The notes below the pieces were generated by a model, which saw only the letters and a program-made list of their open reading frames with translations, was not told the origin of the DNA and did not search any database. A stretch of 64,000 bases of DNA from Nesterenkonia sp. Act20 (GTDB lineage: Bacteria > Actinomycetota > Actinomycetes > Actinomycetales > Micrococcaceae): contig NZ_JADPQH010000001.1 in NCBI RefSeq assembly GCF_019173455.1, positions 1,766,391 to 1,830,390 on the forward strand, given 5' to 3'. This document shows, in pieces, positions 17,403-28,418 of this stretch; positions within the stretch are counted from its first letter, which is position 1, and every line of letters begins with the position of its first letter. The translations under genes and the position numbers were made by a program.

Positions 17403-18848
17403 TCAGTCCACCACGCCTGTAGCGGCGACCTGGGCATACCAGTGTGCCGACGCCTTGGGCGTGCGCTGAAGCGTATCGTAATCCACCCGGACGATCCCGA
17501 AGCGGCGGTCATAGCCGAACGCCCACTCGAAATTGTCCAGCAGAGACCACACGAAATAGCCACGGACATCGGCACCGGCATCCATCGCGTCCCGCACGGC
17601 GCGCAGGTGTTCACGGATATAGCTGAGGCGGTCATCGTCCTGGACGAAATCCTGGGCATCGGGCTGATCCGGATACGCCGCCCCGTTCTCGGTGACATAG
17701 AGCGCCACCCCCGCCGGGCCGGTGTATTCGCGATGCAGCCGCATCAGGAGGTCCTTCAGCCCCTGTGGGAAGACCTCCCACCCCATGGAGGTCGCCGGGA
17801 GACCGCGGGAGACCGAGGCGACGTGCTCGGAGCCCACATTCGGGTTCGGTGCACCGCCGGCCCGGGCCGCAGCTGCGGCTGCCGAAGCCTGCTCGGGCTC
17901 CACCCCGGTGAGCAGCTCACCGGTGTAGAAGTTCACGCCCAACACGTCGATAGGTGTGGAGATGATCTCCAGATCCCCCGGCTGCACCAGACCCTCCCGC
18001 CAGAGACCGTGCTGATCCTCGAGCACGTCCTCCGGGTAGGCGCCGTGGAAGATGGCCGAGGCGAAGAAGCGGTTGAAGCTGCCGTCGAGGCGACGGGCGG
18101 CATCCACGTCCCCCGGAGCCTCCGGATCTGCGGGGCGGTAGTCGGTGAAGTTCAGCGTCAGCCCCAGCTCCAGCTCCGGATCACGACGCCGCAGCTCCGC
18201 CACCGCGAGCCCGTGCCCCAATAACAGGTGATGTGCCGCCGCCAGGGAATCCTCCGGCGAGGTCCGTCCCGGAGCGTGGTGCCCATTCGCGTATCCCAGG
18301 AAGGCCGCACACCAGGGTTCGTTCAGCGTGGTCCAGTGTCGCACCCGGCCTCCCAGCGCCTTGTGCAGCACGACGGCGTACTCCGCGAAGAGCTCTGCGG
18401 TCCGCCGGTTCGCCCAGCCACCCTGATCCTCCAGGGCCTGGGGCAGGTCCCAGTGATACTGCGTGAGCCATGGAAGGATCCCCGCCGCCAGCAGCTCGTC
18501 CACCAGGTCAGAGTAGAACTTCAGACCTTGTGGATTGACCGTCTCCCCGTCGGGCATGACGCGGGACCAGCTGACCGAGAAGCGATAGACCTTGAGGTTC
18601 AGACGCTTCATCAGCGCCACGTCCTCGCGGAAGCGATGGAAGTGGTCACAGGCGACATCGCCGGTCTCCCCCTCATGCACCTTTCCGGGAGTGTGGGAGA
18701 AGGTGTCCCACACTGAGGGGCCGCGTCCGCCCTCTGCCACGGCGCCCTCCACCTGATACGCGGCGGTGGCCGAACCGAAGAGGAAATCGGCGGGGAACGC
18801 CACGGTGCTCGGTGAGCTTGCCACTTCTGCGGCGACTGAGGGATTCAT
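17403..18848 (-). CDS. Glycoside hydrolase family 1 beta-glucosidase
   Basis: A 481-residue cytosolic enzyme hydrolysing imported cellobiose or short cello-oligosaccharides to glucose. The family landmarks are all present: FLFGSATAAYQVEGA at the N-terminus, the acid/base Glu in TLNEPWC, the nucleophile Glu in YVTENGAA, and the C-terminal SLLDNFEWAFGY substrate-binding segment. The ATG at 18848 overlaps the permease stop (ATGA); the frame continues upstream but without homology. It is the fourth gene of the ceb-type operon, matching bglC of Streptomyces in position. Confidence 0.92.
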   Translation of the reverse strand: MNPSVAAEVASSPSTVAFPADFLFGSATAAYQVEGAVAEGGRGPSVWDTFSHTPGKVHEGETGDVACDHFHRFREDVALMKRLNLKVYRFSVSWSRVMPDGETVNPQGLKFYSDLVDELLAAGILPWLTQYHWDLPQALEDQGGWANRRTAELFAEYAVVLHKALGGRVRHWTTLNEPWCAAFLGYANGHHAPGRTSPEDSLAAAHHLLLGHGLAVAELRRRDPELELGLTLNFTDYRPADPEAPGDVDAARRLDGSFNRFFASAIFHGAYPEDVLEDQHGLWREGLVQPGDLEIISTPIDVLGVNFYTGELLTGVEPEQASAAAAAARAGGAPNPNVGSEHVASVSRGLPATSMGWEVFPQGLKDLLMRLHREYTGPAGVALYVTENGAAYPDQPDAQDFVQDDDRLSYIREHLRAVRDAMDAGADVRGYFVWSLLDNFEWAFGYDRRFGIVRVDYDTLQRTPKASAHWYAQVAATGVVD

Positions 18849-19822
18849 TGTTTGACGGCTCCTTGCATGATTCCGGATACGAGCTGACGGCCCGTGAAGA
18901 TGAACAGGATGAGCAGCGGAACGGTCGCCATCGTGGCGCCGGCCAGCACGAGCGAATAGTCCACGAAATGTGCCGCCTGCAGCTGCTGCAGGGCCACCGG
19001 AAGGGTGGGGTTCTGTGGGCCCAGCACGATGAACGGCCAGAAGAAGTTCGTCCAGTTCAGGACGAAGGTGAAGAGGAACAGCATCGCGGCTGCTGGTTTG
19101 GCCGCGGGCAGCGCCACATGCCAGAAGGTGCGGATCATGGAACACCCGTCCACGGTGGCGGCCTCGATGAGCTCATCGGGGATCGCCTGACGCAGGTACT
19201 GGGTCATCCAGAAGACGCCGAAGGCCGTGACAAGACCCGGCACGATGACGGCCTGCAGCTCACCAGTCCAACCCAGCCGGGCCATCACCTGGTAGAGCGG
19301 CACCACACCGAGCTGGGTGGGCACCGCCATCGTGGCGATGACGAAGACCAGCAGCGGCACCGCACCCTTGAACCGCAGCTTGGCGAAGGCGTAGCCGGCA
19401 AGTGTGGAGAAGAACACCACCGAGACCGCAGTGACGGTGGAGACGATCACCGAGTTCATCGTGGCCTGCCAGAACGGCACTGTGTCGATCACTGCGGCAG
19501 CGTTGGAGAAGAAGTTGCCGCCCGGGATCAGCGGGAATGAGTCCCGGGACAGGATCGTGGAATCGTGGCTGCCGATCAGGATGGACCACCAGAGCGGGAA
19601 CATCCCGCCGAGGATGACCGCGGCAAGGCATCCGTAGACGATCCACCCCGGTCCGCGACCGGGCCCCCGGGAGCTTCCGGGACGCCGTCTGCGTCCGCCG
19701 GCCCGGGATCCTGCCCCGGATCCCGACCCTCTGCGCCGGCTGGGGTCGCCGTCATCCTTGGTCGCCGTCGCCGGGCCCGTGCGCGGGATGATCGGCAGCG
19801 GCTTCTCTTCGAGCGCGCTCAT
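18845..19822 (-). CDS. cebG: Carbohydrate ABC importer permease, second subunit (CebG-like)
   Basis: A 325-residue MalG-type permease with six membrane segments after an Arg/Gly/Pro-rich cytosolic N-terminus of about 60 residues. The EAA loop (EAATVDGCSMIRTFWHVALP) that docks the ATPase is present. It overlaps both neighbours by ATGA, so the operon is tightly coupled. No ATPase gene is in the operon, so a shared MsiK-type ATPase encoded elsewhere would be needed, as in Streptomyces. Confidence 0.88.
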   Translation of the reverse strand: MSALEEKPLPIIPRTGPATATKDDGDPSRRRGSGSGAGSRAGGRRRRPGSSRGPGRGPGWIVYGCLAAVILGGMFPLWWSILIGSHDSTILSRDSFPLIPGGNFFSNAAAVIDTVPFWQATMNSVIVSTVTAVSVVFFSTLAGYAFAKLRFKGAVPLLVFVIATMAVPTQLGVVPLYQVMARLGWTGELQAVIVPGLVTAFGVFWMTQYLRQAIPDELIEAATVDGCSMIRTFWHVALPAAKPAAAMLFLFTFVLNWTNFFWPFIVLGPQNPTLPVALQQLQAAHFVDYSLVLAGATMATVPLLILFIFTGRQLVSGIMQGAVKQ

Positions 19823-20820
19823 CGCTTGACCTCCGAGCTAGATATGCGGCGAGTGATGATGAAGTTGACCAGCCCGATGGCCACGATCAGCAGGAAGAGC
19901 AGCACCGCCACCGCCGAGGCCTGTCCGAAGTCCGAGCGGGTCCAGCCGAGTTCGTAGAGATACATGGTCATGGTCTGCCACTGCCCGTCAGTGCCGCCAC
20001 GGCCGTATTGATCGAACATCCGCGGCTCATCGAAGATCTGCAGTCCGCCGATGGTGGAGGTGATGATCACGAAGATGATGGTGGGCCGCAGGTTGGGGAT
20101 GGTGACCGAGACGAACTGTCGGACCTTGCCCGCGCCGTCGATCTCTGCTGCCTCATAGAGGTCGCGCGGCACTGCCTGCATGGCCGCCAGGAAGATCAGC
20201 GCGTTGTAGCCGGTCCAGCGGAAGTTCACCATGGTGGCGATGGCCAGATGGCTGGGCAGCGTGCCCGAGTGCCAGCCGATGGCATCGATGCCCACGGTCT
20301 CCAGGATGGAGTTGACCAGACCGAAGCGGTCACCGAAGAGGTTCGAGAAGATCAGCGCCACCGCGACGGGGGTGACCACGTAGGGGACCAGCACCCCCAT
20401 GCGCCAGAACGTCTTGGCGCGAAGGTTGTAGTCCAGCAGGTACGCGATGAGGATCGCGGCCACCACCTGGGGCGCTGAGGACAGGATGAAGATCGAGAGG
20501 GTATTGCGCAGCGAGATCCAGAACGCCCGCTCCCCCAGCACCGCCATGAAGTTCTCGGCGCCGATGAATTCGCCCTGACCCATGATCAGATCCCAGTCAT
20601 GGGTGGCGACCCAACCGGTGTAGACCAGCGGAAAGAGCCCGACCACGGCGAAGAGGAGGAAGAACGGACTGATGTAGAGGTACGGCGAGTACCGGCGGTC
20701 CCAGGCCGAGGCCCGGTGCCGGAAGCTCACTTTCGGCTTCCGGCGACCGGTCCTCGGTTCTGGCGCCGACCCGCCGCTGCGTGCGGTGGTGACTGGTGCG
20801 TGCGCAGCAGGGGCGGACAT
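19819..20820 (-). CDS. cebF: Carbohydrate ABC importer permease, first subunit (CebF-like)
   Basis: A 333-residue MalF-type permease. A basic cytosolic N-terminus is followed by six membrane segments (the first at about residues 46-70) and the EAA loop EAAEIDGAGKVRQFVSVTIP. It pairs with the next gene to form the sugar channel. It lies 2 bases after the binding-protein gene and overlaps the next permease by ATGA. Confidence 0.88.
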   Translation of the reverse strand: MSAPAAHAPVTTARSGGSAPEPRTGRRKPKVSFRHRASAWDRRYSPYLYISPFFLLFAVVGLFPLVYTGWVATHDWDLIMGQGEFIGAENFMAVLGERAFWISLRNTLSIFILSSAPQVVAAILIAYLLDYNLRAKTFWRMGVLVPYVVTPVAVALIFSNLFGDRFGLVNSILETVGIDAIGWHSGTLPSHLAIATMVNFRWTGYNALIFLAAMQAVPRDLYEAAEIDGAGKVRQFVSVTIPNLRPTIIFVIITSTIGGLQIFDEPRMFDQYGRGGTDGQWQTMTMYLYELGWTRSDFGQASAVAVLLFLLIVAIGLVNFIITRRISSSEVKR

Positions 20821-20822
20821 GA

Positions 20823-22205
20823 TCAGCGCAGGGCTTCCATGTCGTTGACGAACTTCTCCCAGGAGGCTTCGGGGTCATCGATCCCATCGACATCCACCCG
20901 GTTGATCGCGTCCTGGATCGCCACGTTGATGGTCAGGTACTCGGTGCCCTTCAGCGGCTGGGTCTCCACGGCGTCAGCCCGCTCGGCGAGGATCTCACCG
21001 GTGGGTGCGTCGTTGAAGAACTCCTCGCTGGAGGAGCGCAGCTCCTCAGACTCGAGCGCCTCGGTGGTGGAAGGGAATGCGCCCACGACGTCGAAAGCCT
21101 TGAGCTGCTGCTCAGGAGCGGTCAGCCAGGCTGCCAGCTTCTTGGCTTCCTCGATGTTCTCGCCCTGGGACGGGACGGTCAGGTAGGACCCGCCCCAGTT
21201 TCCGCCGCCACCCGGGAAGGTGTTGGCGATGTCCCAGCCCTCGACCCCCTCGGCGTTGCCCTCGATGATGCCGAGCATCCAGCCCGGGCACATCATGGTC
21301 GCGAAGGACTCTTCACGCTGGAAGGCGTCTGACCAGTCGCCGCTCCACTGGGCCAGACCTGCGGAGAGCTCGTCCTCCACGGAGGCCTCGAGCAGCTGAT
21401 CGTAGAGATCCTTGACCTCGGGATTCGTATCGGCGATGATTTCGCCCTCTTCATTCTGGTACGGCACCTCGACCTGATTGATCATGCCCTGCCAGATGTT
21501 GTCCGAGCCGGAATACCAGGCGGAGTCCGATTCAGCGACGAACTCGCGACCCGCGGCGAAGTAGTCCTCCCAGCTGTCCCCGAGGAACTCAGCCACCTCT
21601 TCACGGTCGGTGGGCAGGCCCGCCTCTTCGAAGAGGTCGGCCCGGTAGCAGACCGCCTGGGGGCCACTGTCGGTGCCGTAGCCGATCAGTCGGCCGTCTT
21701 CGAGGACCGCGTCGTCGTACTTCCAATCCAGCCAGCGATCCTCGAGCTCGGGATCGGTGAGATCTTCGAAGCGGTCTGGGTACTGCTGGAACTCTGCGAG
21801 CCAGTCGACTTCGATGGGTTCGATGTCCGAGGCGCCCTGGCCAGCACCGAGGCTGTTGCGCAGGGAGTCGCGGGCGTTCTCCGCCGTGTCGATCTTGTTG
21901 TGCTCGATGGTGATGTTGTCGTTGATCTCCTCGTATTCTTCGAAGAGGTCCTCGTAGCCGAACTCGTTGAACGTGGTGACGCTGAGGGTGACATCCTCAC
22001 CCTCGGCGCCGCCTCCTGAAGAGTCCTCGCCCTCGGCAGAACCGCCGCAGGCTGTCAGTGCCAGCGTCATCACCGAGGTGAGCGCCACCCCCTGCAGCAC
22101 ACGGGAGCGACGGCGGGAGCCGCGACTCGCTCGCGCCGGTGCGGGCTGGGCTCCAGCTCGCGCGGAGGAGCTGTGGTCCTCCTGGTTGTGATCAGTTGTC
22201 CTCAT
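20823..22205 (-). CDS. cebE: Cellobiose/cello-oligosaccharide-binding lipoprotein (CebE-like)
   Basis: A 460-residue extracellular solute-binding protein. It has an unusually long cytosolic N-terminus (about 45 residues, Arg/Ala-rich), then a hydrophobic stretch ending in the lipobox LALTAC and a Gly/Glu-rich linker. FNEFGYEDLFEEYEE, GASDIEPIEVDWLAEF, LIGYGTDSGPQAVCYRADLF and GLPTDREEVAEFLG closely resemble CebE-type proteins of Streptomyces as I recall them. The ATG at 22205 has AAGGAG 9 bases upstream; the frame's earlier starts lack this. It opens the operon and lies about 50 bases downstream of the LacI-type operator. Confidence 0.87.
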   Translation of the reverse strand: MRTTDHNQEDHSSSARAGAQPAPARASRGSRRRSRVLQGVALTSVMTLALTACGGSAEGEDSSGGGAEGEDVTLSVTTFNEFGYEDLFEEYEEINDNITIEHNKIDTAENARDSLRNSLGAGQGASDIEPIEVDWLAEFQQYPDRFEDLTDPELEDRWLDWKYDDAVLEDGRLIGYGTDSGPQAVCYRADLFEEAGLPTDREEVAEFLGDSWEDYFAAGREFVAESDSAWYSGSDNIWQGMINQVEVPYQNEEGEIIADTNPEVKDLYDQLLEASVEDELSAGLAQWSGDWSDAFQREESFATMMCPGWMLGIIEGNAEGVEGWDIANTFPGGGGNWGGSYLTVPSQGENIEEAKKLAAWLTAPEQQLKAFDVVGAFPSTTEALESEELRSSSEEFFNDAPTGEILAERADAVETQPLKGTEYLTINVAIQDAINRVDVDGIDDPEASWEKFVNDMEALR

Positions 22206-22256
22206 CACGGATATCTCCTTCGATGTGAGGTGCGAGCGATTCCTCATAGCCTCTTA

Positions 22257-22270
22257 TGAGAGCGCTCTCA
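22257..22270. promoter_or_regulatory. LacI-family operator (CebR-like palindrome)
   Basis: TGAGAGCGCTCTCA is a perfect 14-bp palindrome about 52 bases upstream of the cebE-like start. It differs from the Streptomyces CebR site by one base per half. It also lies about 195 bases upstream of the divergent fhaA gene. Confidence 0.8.
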
Positions 22271-22464
22271 CGGTGAGATGAAAGTAACACCATCTTCTCG
22301 ATGTGGCAAGCGTCACAGTCAGGTTCACCCGATCGTTAGCTTCTCCCCAGGGCTGATGAGCGGCACGGCCCCAGGGTGAGACAGTAGACTCAGCATTTAG
22401 CGCCCGCCCCTGGACGTAGCGATCCCGGGACAGGGCAGACATTCATCAGCAGAAGGAGGTGCCG

Positions 22465-23256
22465 GTGGGACTGCTTGACAACCTCGAACGCGGCATCGAA
22501 AAGGCCGTCCGCGGTGCCTTCTCAGGACGAGGAGGGAGTCTCGGACCCGTGGAGATCGCCACCGCCGTACGCCGTCATATGGACCGAGAGTCCAAGACCG
22601 TCGCAGAAGGTCAAAGCCTGGCACCGAACCTGTACAAGATCCGCCTCGCCGAAGAGGACTTCGCCGAGGCCAAGAAGTACGGCGTGACACTCGCCGAGGA
22701 GCTCTGCGAGGAGATCCTGCGCCATGCCGAGTCCCAGGGTTACACCCTGCTGGGGCCGGTCAGGGCGACCTTCGTGAAGAACACCGAGCTCAAGCGCGGC
22801 CAGCTCAGCATCGAATCACGCACGGACAAGGACGCCGCGTCCAGCCCGGTCGCGCCGCAGGCGTCCTCCCCCGCTGCTGGGCCGTCCGCCGGAGCGCCGC
22901 TGCCCTCCACTATGGCTCAGCCCGCCGTCGCCTCACGCCCTGCACCCGCGCCAGCACCAGCCCCGGAACGTGCGGCGAGCCTGGAATACGAGGAGCGCAC
23001 CTACCCGCTCCGCCCCGATTCCACGGTGATCGGCCGGTCCACCTCCGCGGATGTCACCGTTCCCGACACCGGCGTCTCCCGCAAGCATGTGGAGCTGTTC
23101 CGGACTGCCGGCACCTGGTATGCCCGCGACCTCGGTTCCACCAACGGCTCCTATGTGGACGGTGAACAGCTCACCGGGGATCACTCCAAGGTTCAGCTCA
23201 CCGACGGCGCCCTCATCTCGCTCGGCAATGCGCGCCTGCGCTTCCGCCTGAGCTGA
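22465..23256 (+). CDS. fhaA: FHA-domain protein with DUF3662 N-terminal domain
   Basis: A 263-residue cytosolic signalling protein. Residues 1-120 are the DUF3662 domain (MGLLDNLERGIEKAV start, typical of Micrococcales FhaA). A Pro/Ala-rich linker follows, then a C-terminal FHA domain (about 175-263) with VIGRSTSADVTVPD, SRKHVELF and DLGSTNGSYVDG, the phosphothreonine-binding residues. FhaA reads phosphorylation by the PknA/PknB kinases encoded in this operon and links it to peptidoglycan synthesis. AAGGAGG lies 5 bases before the GTG at 22465, favouring it over GTG 22459. It starts the operon that runs to gatD. Confidence 0.92.
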   Translation: MGLLDNLERGIEKAVRGAFSGRGGSLGPVEIATAVRRHMDRESKTVAEGQSLAPNLYKIRLAEEDFAEAKKYGVTLAEELCEEILRHAESQGYTLLGPVRATFVKNTELKRGQLSIESRTDKDAASSPVAPQASSPAAGPSAGAPLPSTMAQPAVASRPAPAPAPAPERAASLEYEERTYPLRPDSTVIGRSTSADVTVPDTGVSRKHVELFRTAGTWYARDLGSTNGSYVDGEQLTGDHSKVQLTDGALISLGNARLRFRLS

Positions 23257-23269
23257 AGGGCTCTGGGAT

Positions 23270-23776
23270 ATGAGTGAACTCGCTGTCACCGTGCTGCAGT
23301 TCGGTCTGCTGCTGCTGCTCTGGATCCTGATCCTCTCCATCATCGGAGCCCAGGGCCGGGACATGACCATCTCCAAGCGCTCCCGCGCCCGCGCCGCAGC
23401 ATCGGGTCCCAGCGCGGCGCCGGGTCCGCGCAACGGGCCCCCGGCGCCTGCGGCCGCGAGCCACAGCGGTCCGACGCCGCGCCCTCGGCCACGTCGGCTG
23501 CTGGTGAGCGAGGGTCCGCTGGCTGGAACTGAGCTGCCGCTGGGTTCAGCATCGATCATGATGGGCCGCGCCCAGGAGTGCACCCTGGTGCTCGACGACG
23601 ACTACGCCTCCGGGAAGCACGCCCGGCTCTTCCCGCAGGGATCACGCTGGTTCCTCGAAGACCTGGGATCCACCAACGGCACCTGGCTGGGCGATGAGCA
23701 GCTCACCCGGGCCTCCACGGTGGAGCCCGGAGATCGGATCCGGATCGGCAAGACCGTCCTGGAGCTGAGGACCTAG
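23270..23776 (+). CDS. fhaB: FHA-domain membrane protein (FhaB/FipA type)
   Basis: A 168-residue protein with one N-terminal membrane helix (about residues 5-28), a Pro/Ala/Arg-rich linker and a C-terminal FHA domain (about 85-165). The FHA core reads IMMGRAQECTLVLDD, SGKHARLF and DLGSTNGTWLGDEQL. Mycobacterial FhaB (FipA) interacts with the division machinery after phosphorylation. It begins 13 bases after fhaA and ends 3 bases before the phosphatase gene. Confidence 0.92.
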   Translation: MSELAVTVLQFGLLLLLWILILSIIGAQGRDMTISKRSRARAAASGPSAAPGPRNGPPAPAAASHSGPTPRPRPRRLLVSEGPLAGTELPLGSASIMMGRAQECTLVLDDDYASGKHARLFPQGSRWFLEDLGSTNGTWLGDEQLTRASTVEPGDRIRIGKTVLELRT

Positions 23777-23779
23777 CCC

Positions 23780-25473
<1,694 letters not shown>

Positions 25474-25477
<4 letters not shown>

Positions 25478-26979
25478 GCACTCAGACCCACCAGGTGTAC
25501 AAGCCCCGACGCAACCTCGAGCTCGTGCTGCTGTTGATGGCACTGACTGTGGCGATCGGCGCCCAGATGCTTGTCGCCTTCGCCCTCGATGAGCCCATCA
25601 CCACGGACTACTTCATCGAAGGATCCGTCTACGCCGGCCTGGTCCTGGCCTTCCACGTGGTCCTGCGCCTGCGCGCCAAGTATGCGGACCCCTTCATCCT
25701 TCCGATCGTGGTGACGCTGAACGGTCTCGGCATCGCGATGATCCATCGGCTCGACTTCACCGCGAGCTACTCCGGCGTCGCGGACCGGCAGCTGCTCTGG
25801 ACCGGCGTCTCGATCGTCGCCGCCATCGTGCTGCTCTGGCTGCTCAAGGACCACCGACGACTGCGGCAGCTGACCTACATCTCGCTCGCGGTCAGCGTGC
25901 TGCTGCTCTTCATGCCGATCCTCCCTGGACTCGGCTCCGAGGAGAACGGCGCCCGCATCTGGGTGGATCTCGGCTTCGCCTCCTTCCAGCCCAGCGAGAT
26001 CGCCAAGATCACGTTGGCGGTGTTCTTCGCCGGCTTCCTGGCCAATAACCGCGACCTGATCCTCCTCGCGGGTCGGAAGGTCGGACCCGTCACCTTCCCC
26101 CGGCTGCGCGACCTCGCGCCCATGTTCATCGCCTGGATCGTGGCCATCGGAGTGCTGGTCGTGCAGAACGATCTGGGCAACGCGCTGATGTTCTTCGGCC
26201 TGTTCGTGGCCGTGATCTACGTGGCCACCTCACGGTTCTCCTGGATAGCCATCGGCGCGGTCTTCATGCTCTTCGGCGCTGCCTTGGCGTATCAATTCGT
26301 CGGCCACTTCCGGGACCGGGTGGAGATCTGGCTCAACGCCTTTGATCCCGAGGTCTACAACCGGGCCTTCGGCGGCTCCCACCAGGTGGTGCAGGGTCTG
26401 TTCGGGCTTGCGCACGGCGGTCTGGCCGGCACCGGCCTGGGTTCGGGGAATCCGAACATGGTCTCACTGGCCAACTCCGACATGATCATCACCGCCTTCG
26501 GCGAAGAGCTGGGCTTCATCGGCCTCTCCGCGATGCTGCTGCTTTACCTGCTGCTGTTCAGCCGGTATATGCGCGCCGGACTGGGCACCCGGGACACCTT
26601 CGGCAAGCTACTCGCGGTGGGTCTGGCGGTGGTGCTCGTGCTGCAGGTCTTCGTGGTCGTCGGCGGCATCACCCGGGTCATTCCGCTGACCGGTCTTGCG
26701 ACTCCGTTCCTGGCAGCGGGCGGCTCCGCCCTGCTGGCGAACTGGCTGATCGTCGCACTGGTGCTGCTGATCTCCCATGCTGCCCGCCAGCCGGTGATCG
26801 TGGGCCCGATGGTCAATGCGACCGGGGAGGCCTCCTCCGGCACCGAATCTCGACTGCAGTCGGACGGTCCAGGCGCCCGCGAAACCGCGGTGCGCCGGCA
26901 CAGCGCCCCGCCGGCTCCGTCCACCGCCGATGAGGAACACACCCGTCTGGATCACGCACCGCGAGGAGGAACCCAGTGA
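25474..26979 (+). CDS. rodA: RodA/FtsW-family peptidoglycan glycosyltransferase
   Basis: A 501-residue SEDS protein with about 10-12 membrane segments. Conserved features include GARIWVDLGFASFQPSEIAK and VVQNDLGNALMFF, with the SEDS extracellular loop around FRDRVEIWLNAFDPE and the GLFGLAHGGLAGTGLGSG segment. It polymerises lipid II. The neighbouring class B PBP and kinases identify the RodA (elongation) branch rather than FtsW. The start is a TTG overlapping the phosphatase stop, supported by AAGGAGG 6 bases upstream. A Ser/Arg-rich C-terminal tail of about 60 residues is cytosolic. Confidence 0.92.
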
Positions 26980-28418
26980 ACAACGCTATTCGCCATACCT
27001 GGGTCGTCTCCGTGGGTCTGTTCATCACGCTCTTCGCCGCGCTGTCCATCATCCAGGTCGGGGTCACCGACGAGCTCAACGCCAACCCCAACAACGTGCG
27101 CCAGCTCTACGAGGATCGCGGTGCCCCTCGCGGTGCGATCACCGTGGACGGCAGCGCCATCGCCGAATCGGTGCCCTCGGACAATTCGAGCTTCGACTAC
27201 CAGCGGGTCTACAACGCGCCCGAGCTGTACTCGGGGATCACCGGGACCTACTCCATCGCCAACGCCACGGGTCTCGAGCGGACACTCAACGAGTACCTCT
27301 CCGGACAGTCCGACAGCCAGTTCTTCGACCGGATCGCCTCGGTGTTCACCGGGGACACCATGGATGGAGGTCAGGTGGAGCTCACCCTCGACGCCGACCT
27401 GCAGCAGCTCGCCTACGACCAGATCCCCGACGGGACCCGCGGGAGCATCATCGTCAGCGAGATCGCCACGGGAGACATCAAGGCCATGGCCTCGAAGCCC
27501 AGCTATGACAACAACAAGCTGGCTGTGCAGGACTCCAGCAAACTGGTGGAGAACCAGGAAGCGCTGGAGGCGGACGAGGACTTTCGCTACACCTCGCGGG
27601 CCATCTCCACCACCATCGCGCCCGGATCCACCTTCAAACTGATCGACCTCGTCGCCATGCTCGAATCCGGGGACTACGAGCCGGACACGGTGCTGGAGAA
27701 CCCGAACTCGATCACCCTGCCTGAGTCCAGCACCGAGCTGCAGAACTTCGACCGCGGGATCTGCGCTCAGCGTCCGCAGGCCGAGCTGTCCTGGATCGTC
27801 GCTCAGTCCTGCAACACCCCCTTCGCCGAAGCTGCCATGGAGCTCGGCGAGGACGCGATCCGCGACAGCGCCGAGGCCTTCGGCTGGAACTCCGGAGACC
27901 TCGAAATACCTCTGGAAGTCGCCACCTCGGCCTTCCCAGAGGACCTCTCGGACGCAGCCCTGGCACAGTCCGCCATCGGGCAACAGAGCGTCACCGCAAC
28001 GCCGCTGCAGATGAACATGGTCACCTCCGCCATCGCCAACGGCGGCACGCTGATGCAGCCCACCCTCGTAGATGCGATCCGCGGATCGGACCTCCAGCTG
28101 CTCTCCACCACTGAACCAGAGGTGCTCTCCGAAGTGACCAGCGAGGACATCGCTGACGAGATCACCGAGATGATGGTGGGAGTGGTGGAGTCCGGCACCG
28201 GCACCCGCGCTCAGACCGGCAGCTTCGACGTGGCGGCCAAGACCGGGACCGCAGAGATCGGCGACAGCGAAGAGGTCAATTCCTGGATCACCGGATTCGC
28301 CCCGGCCGATGACCCGCAGTACGCCGTGACCGTTGCGTATGAGCGGATCGACTATGACACCGGCTCCTCGCTCACGGCCCCCGGGCTGCTGACCATGCTC
28401 GAGGCGGCGATCGAATGA
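26976..28418 (+). CDS. pbpA: Class B penicillin-binding protein (peptidoglycan transpeptidase)
   Basis: A 480-residue protein with a single N-terminal membrane anchor (about residues 8-30), a dimerisation region and a transpeptidase domain. Active-site motifs are STFK (SxxK, Ser near residue 218), SCN (SxN, near 278) and KTGT (near 422). It cross-links the glycan made by RodA, its obligate partner. The GTG start overlaps the rodA stop (GTGA). At 480 residues it matches actinobacterial PbpA. Confidence 0.93.
   Translation: MNNAIRHTWVVSVGLFITLFAALSIIQVGVTDELNANPNNVRQLYEDRGAPRGAITVDGSAIAESVPSDNSSFDYQRVYNAPELYSGITGTYSIANATGLERTLNEYLSGQSDSQFFDRIASVFTGDTMDGGQVELTLDADLQQLAYDQIPDGTRGSIIVSEIATGDIKAMASKPSYDNNKLAVQDSSKLVENQEALEADEDFRYTSRAISTTIAPGSTFKLIDLVAMLESGDYEPDTVLENPNSITLPESSTELQNFDRGICAQRPQAELSWIVAQSCNTPFAEAAMELGEDAIRDSAEAFGWNSGDLEIPLEVATSAFPEDLSDAALAQSAIGQQSVTATPLQMNMVTSAIANGGTLMQPTLVDAIRGSDLQLLSTTEPEVLSEVTSEDIADEITEMMVGVVESGTGTRAQTGSFDVAAKTGTAEIGDSEEVNSWITGFAPADDPQYAVTVAYERIDYDTGSSLTAPGLLTMLEAAIE

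Noticed and set aside
18849-19145. N-terminal extension of the GH1 gene
   Set aside because: The frame is open upstream but lies wholly within the permease gene; GH1 homology and an ATGA overlap support the start at 18848.
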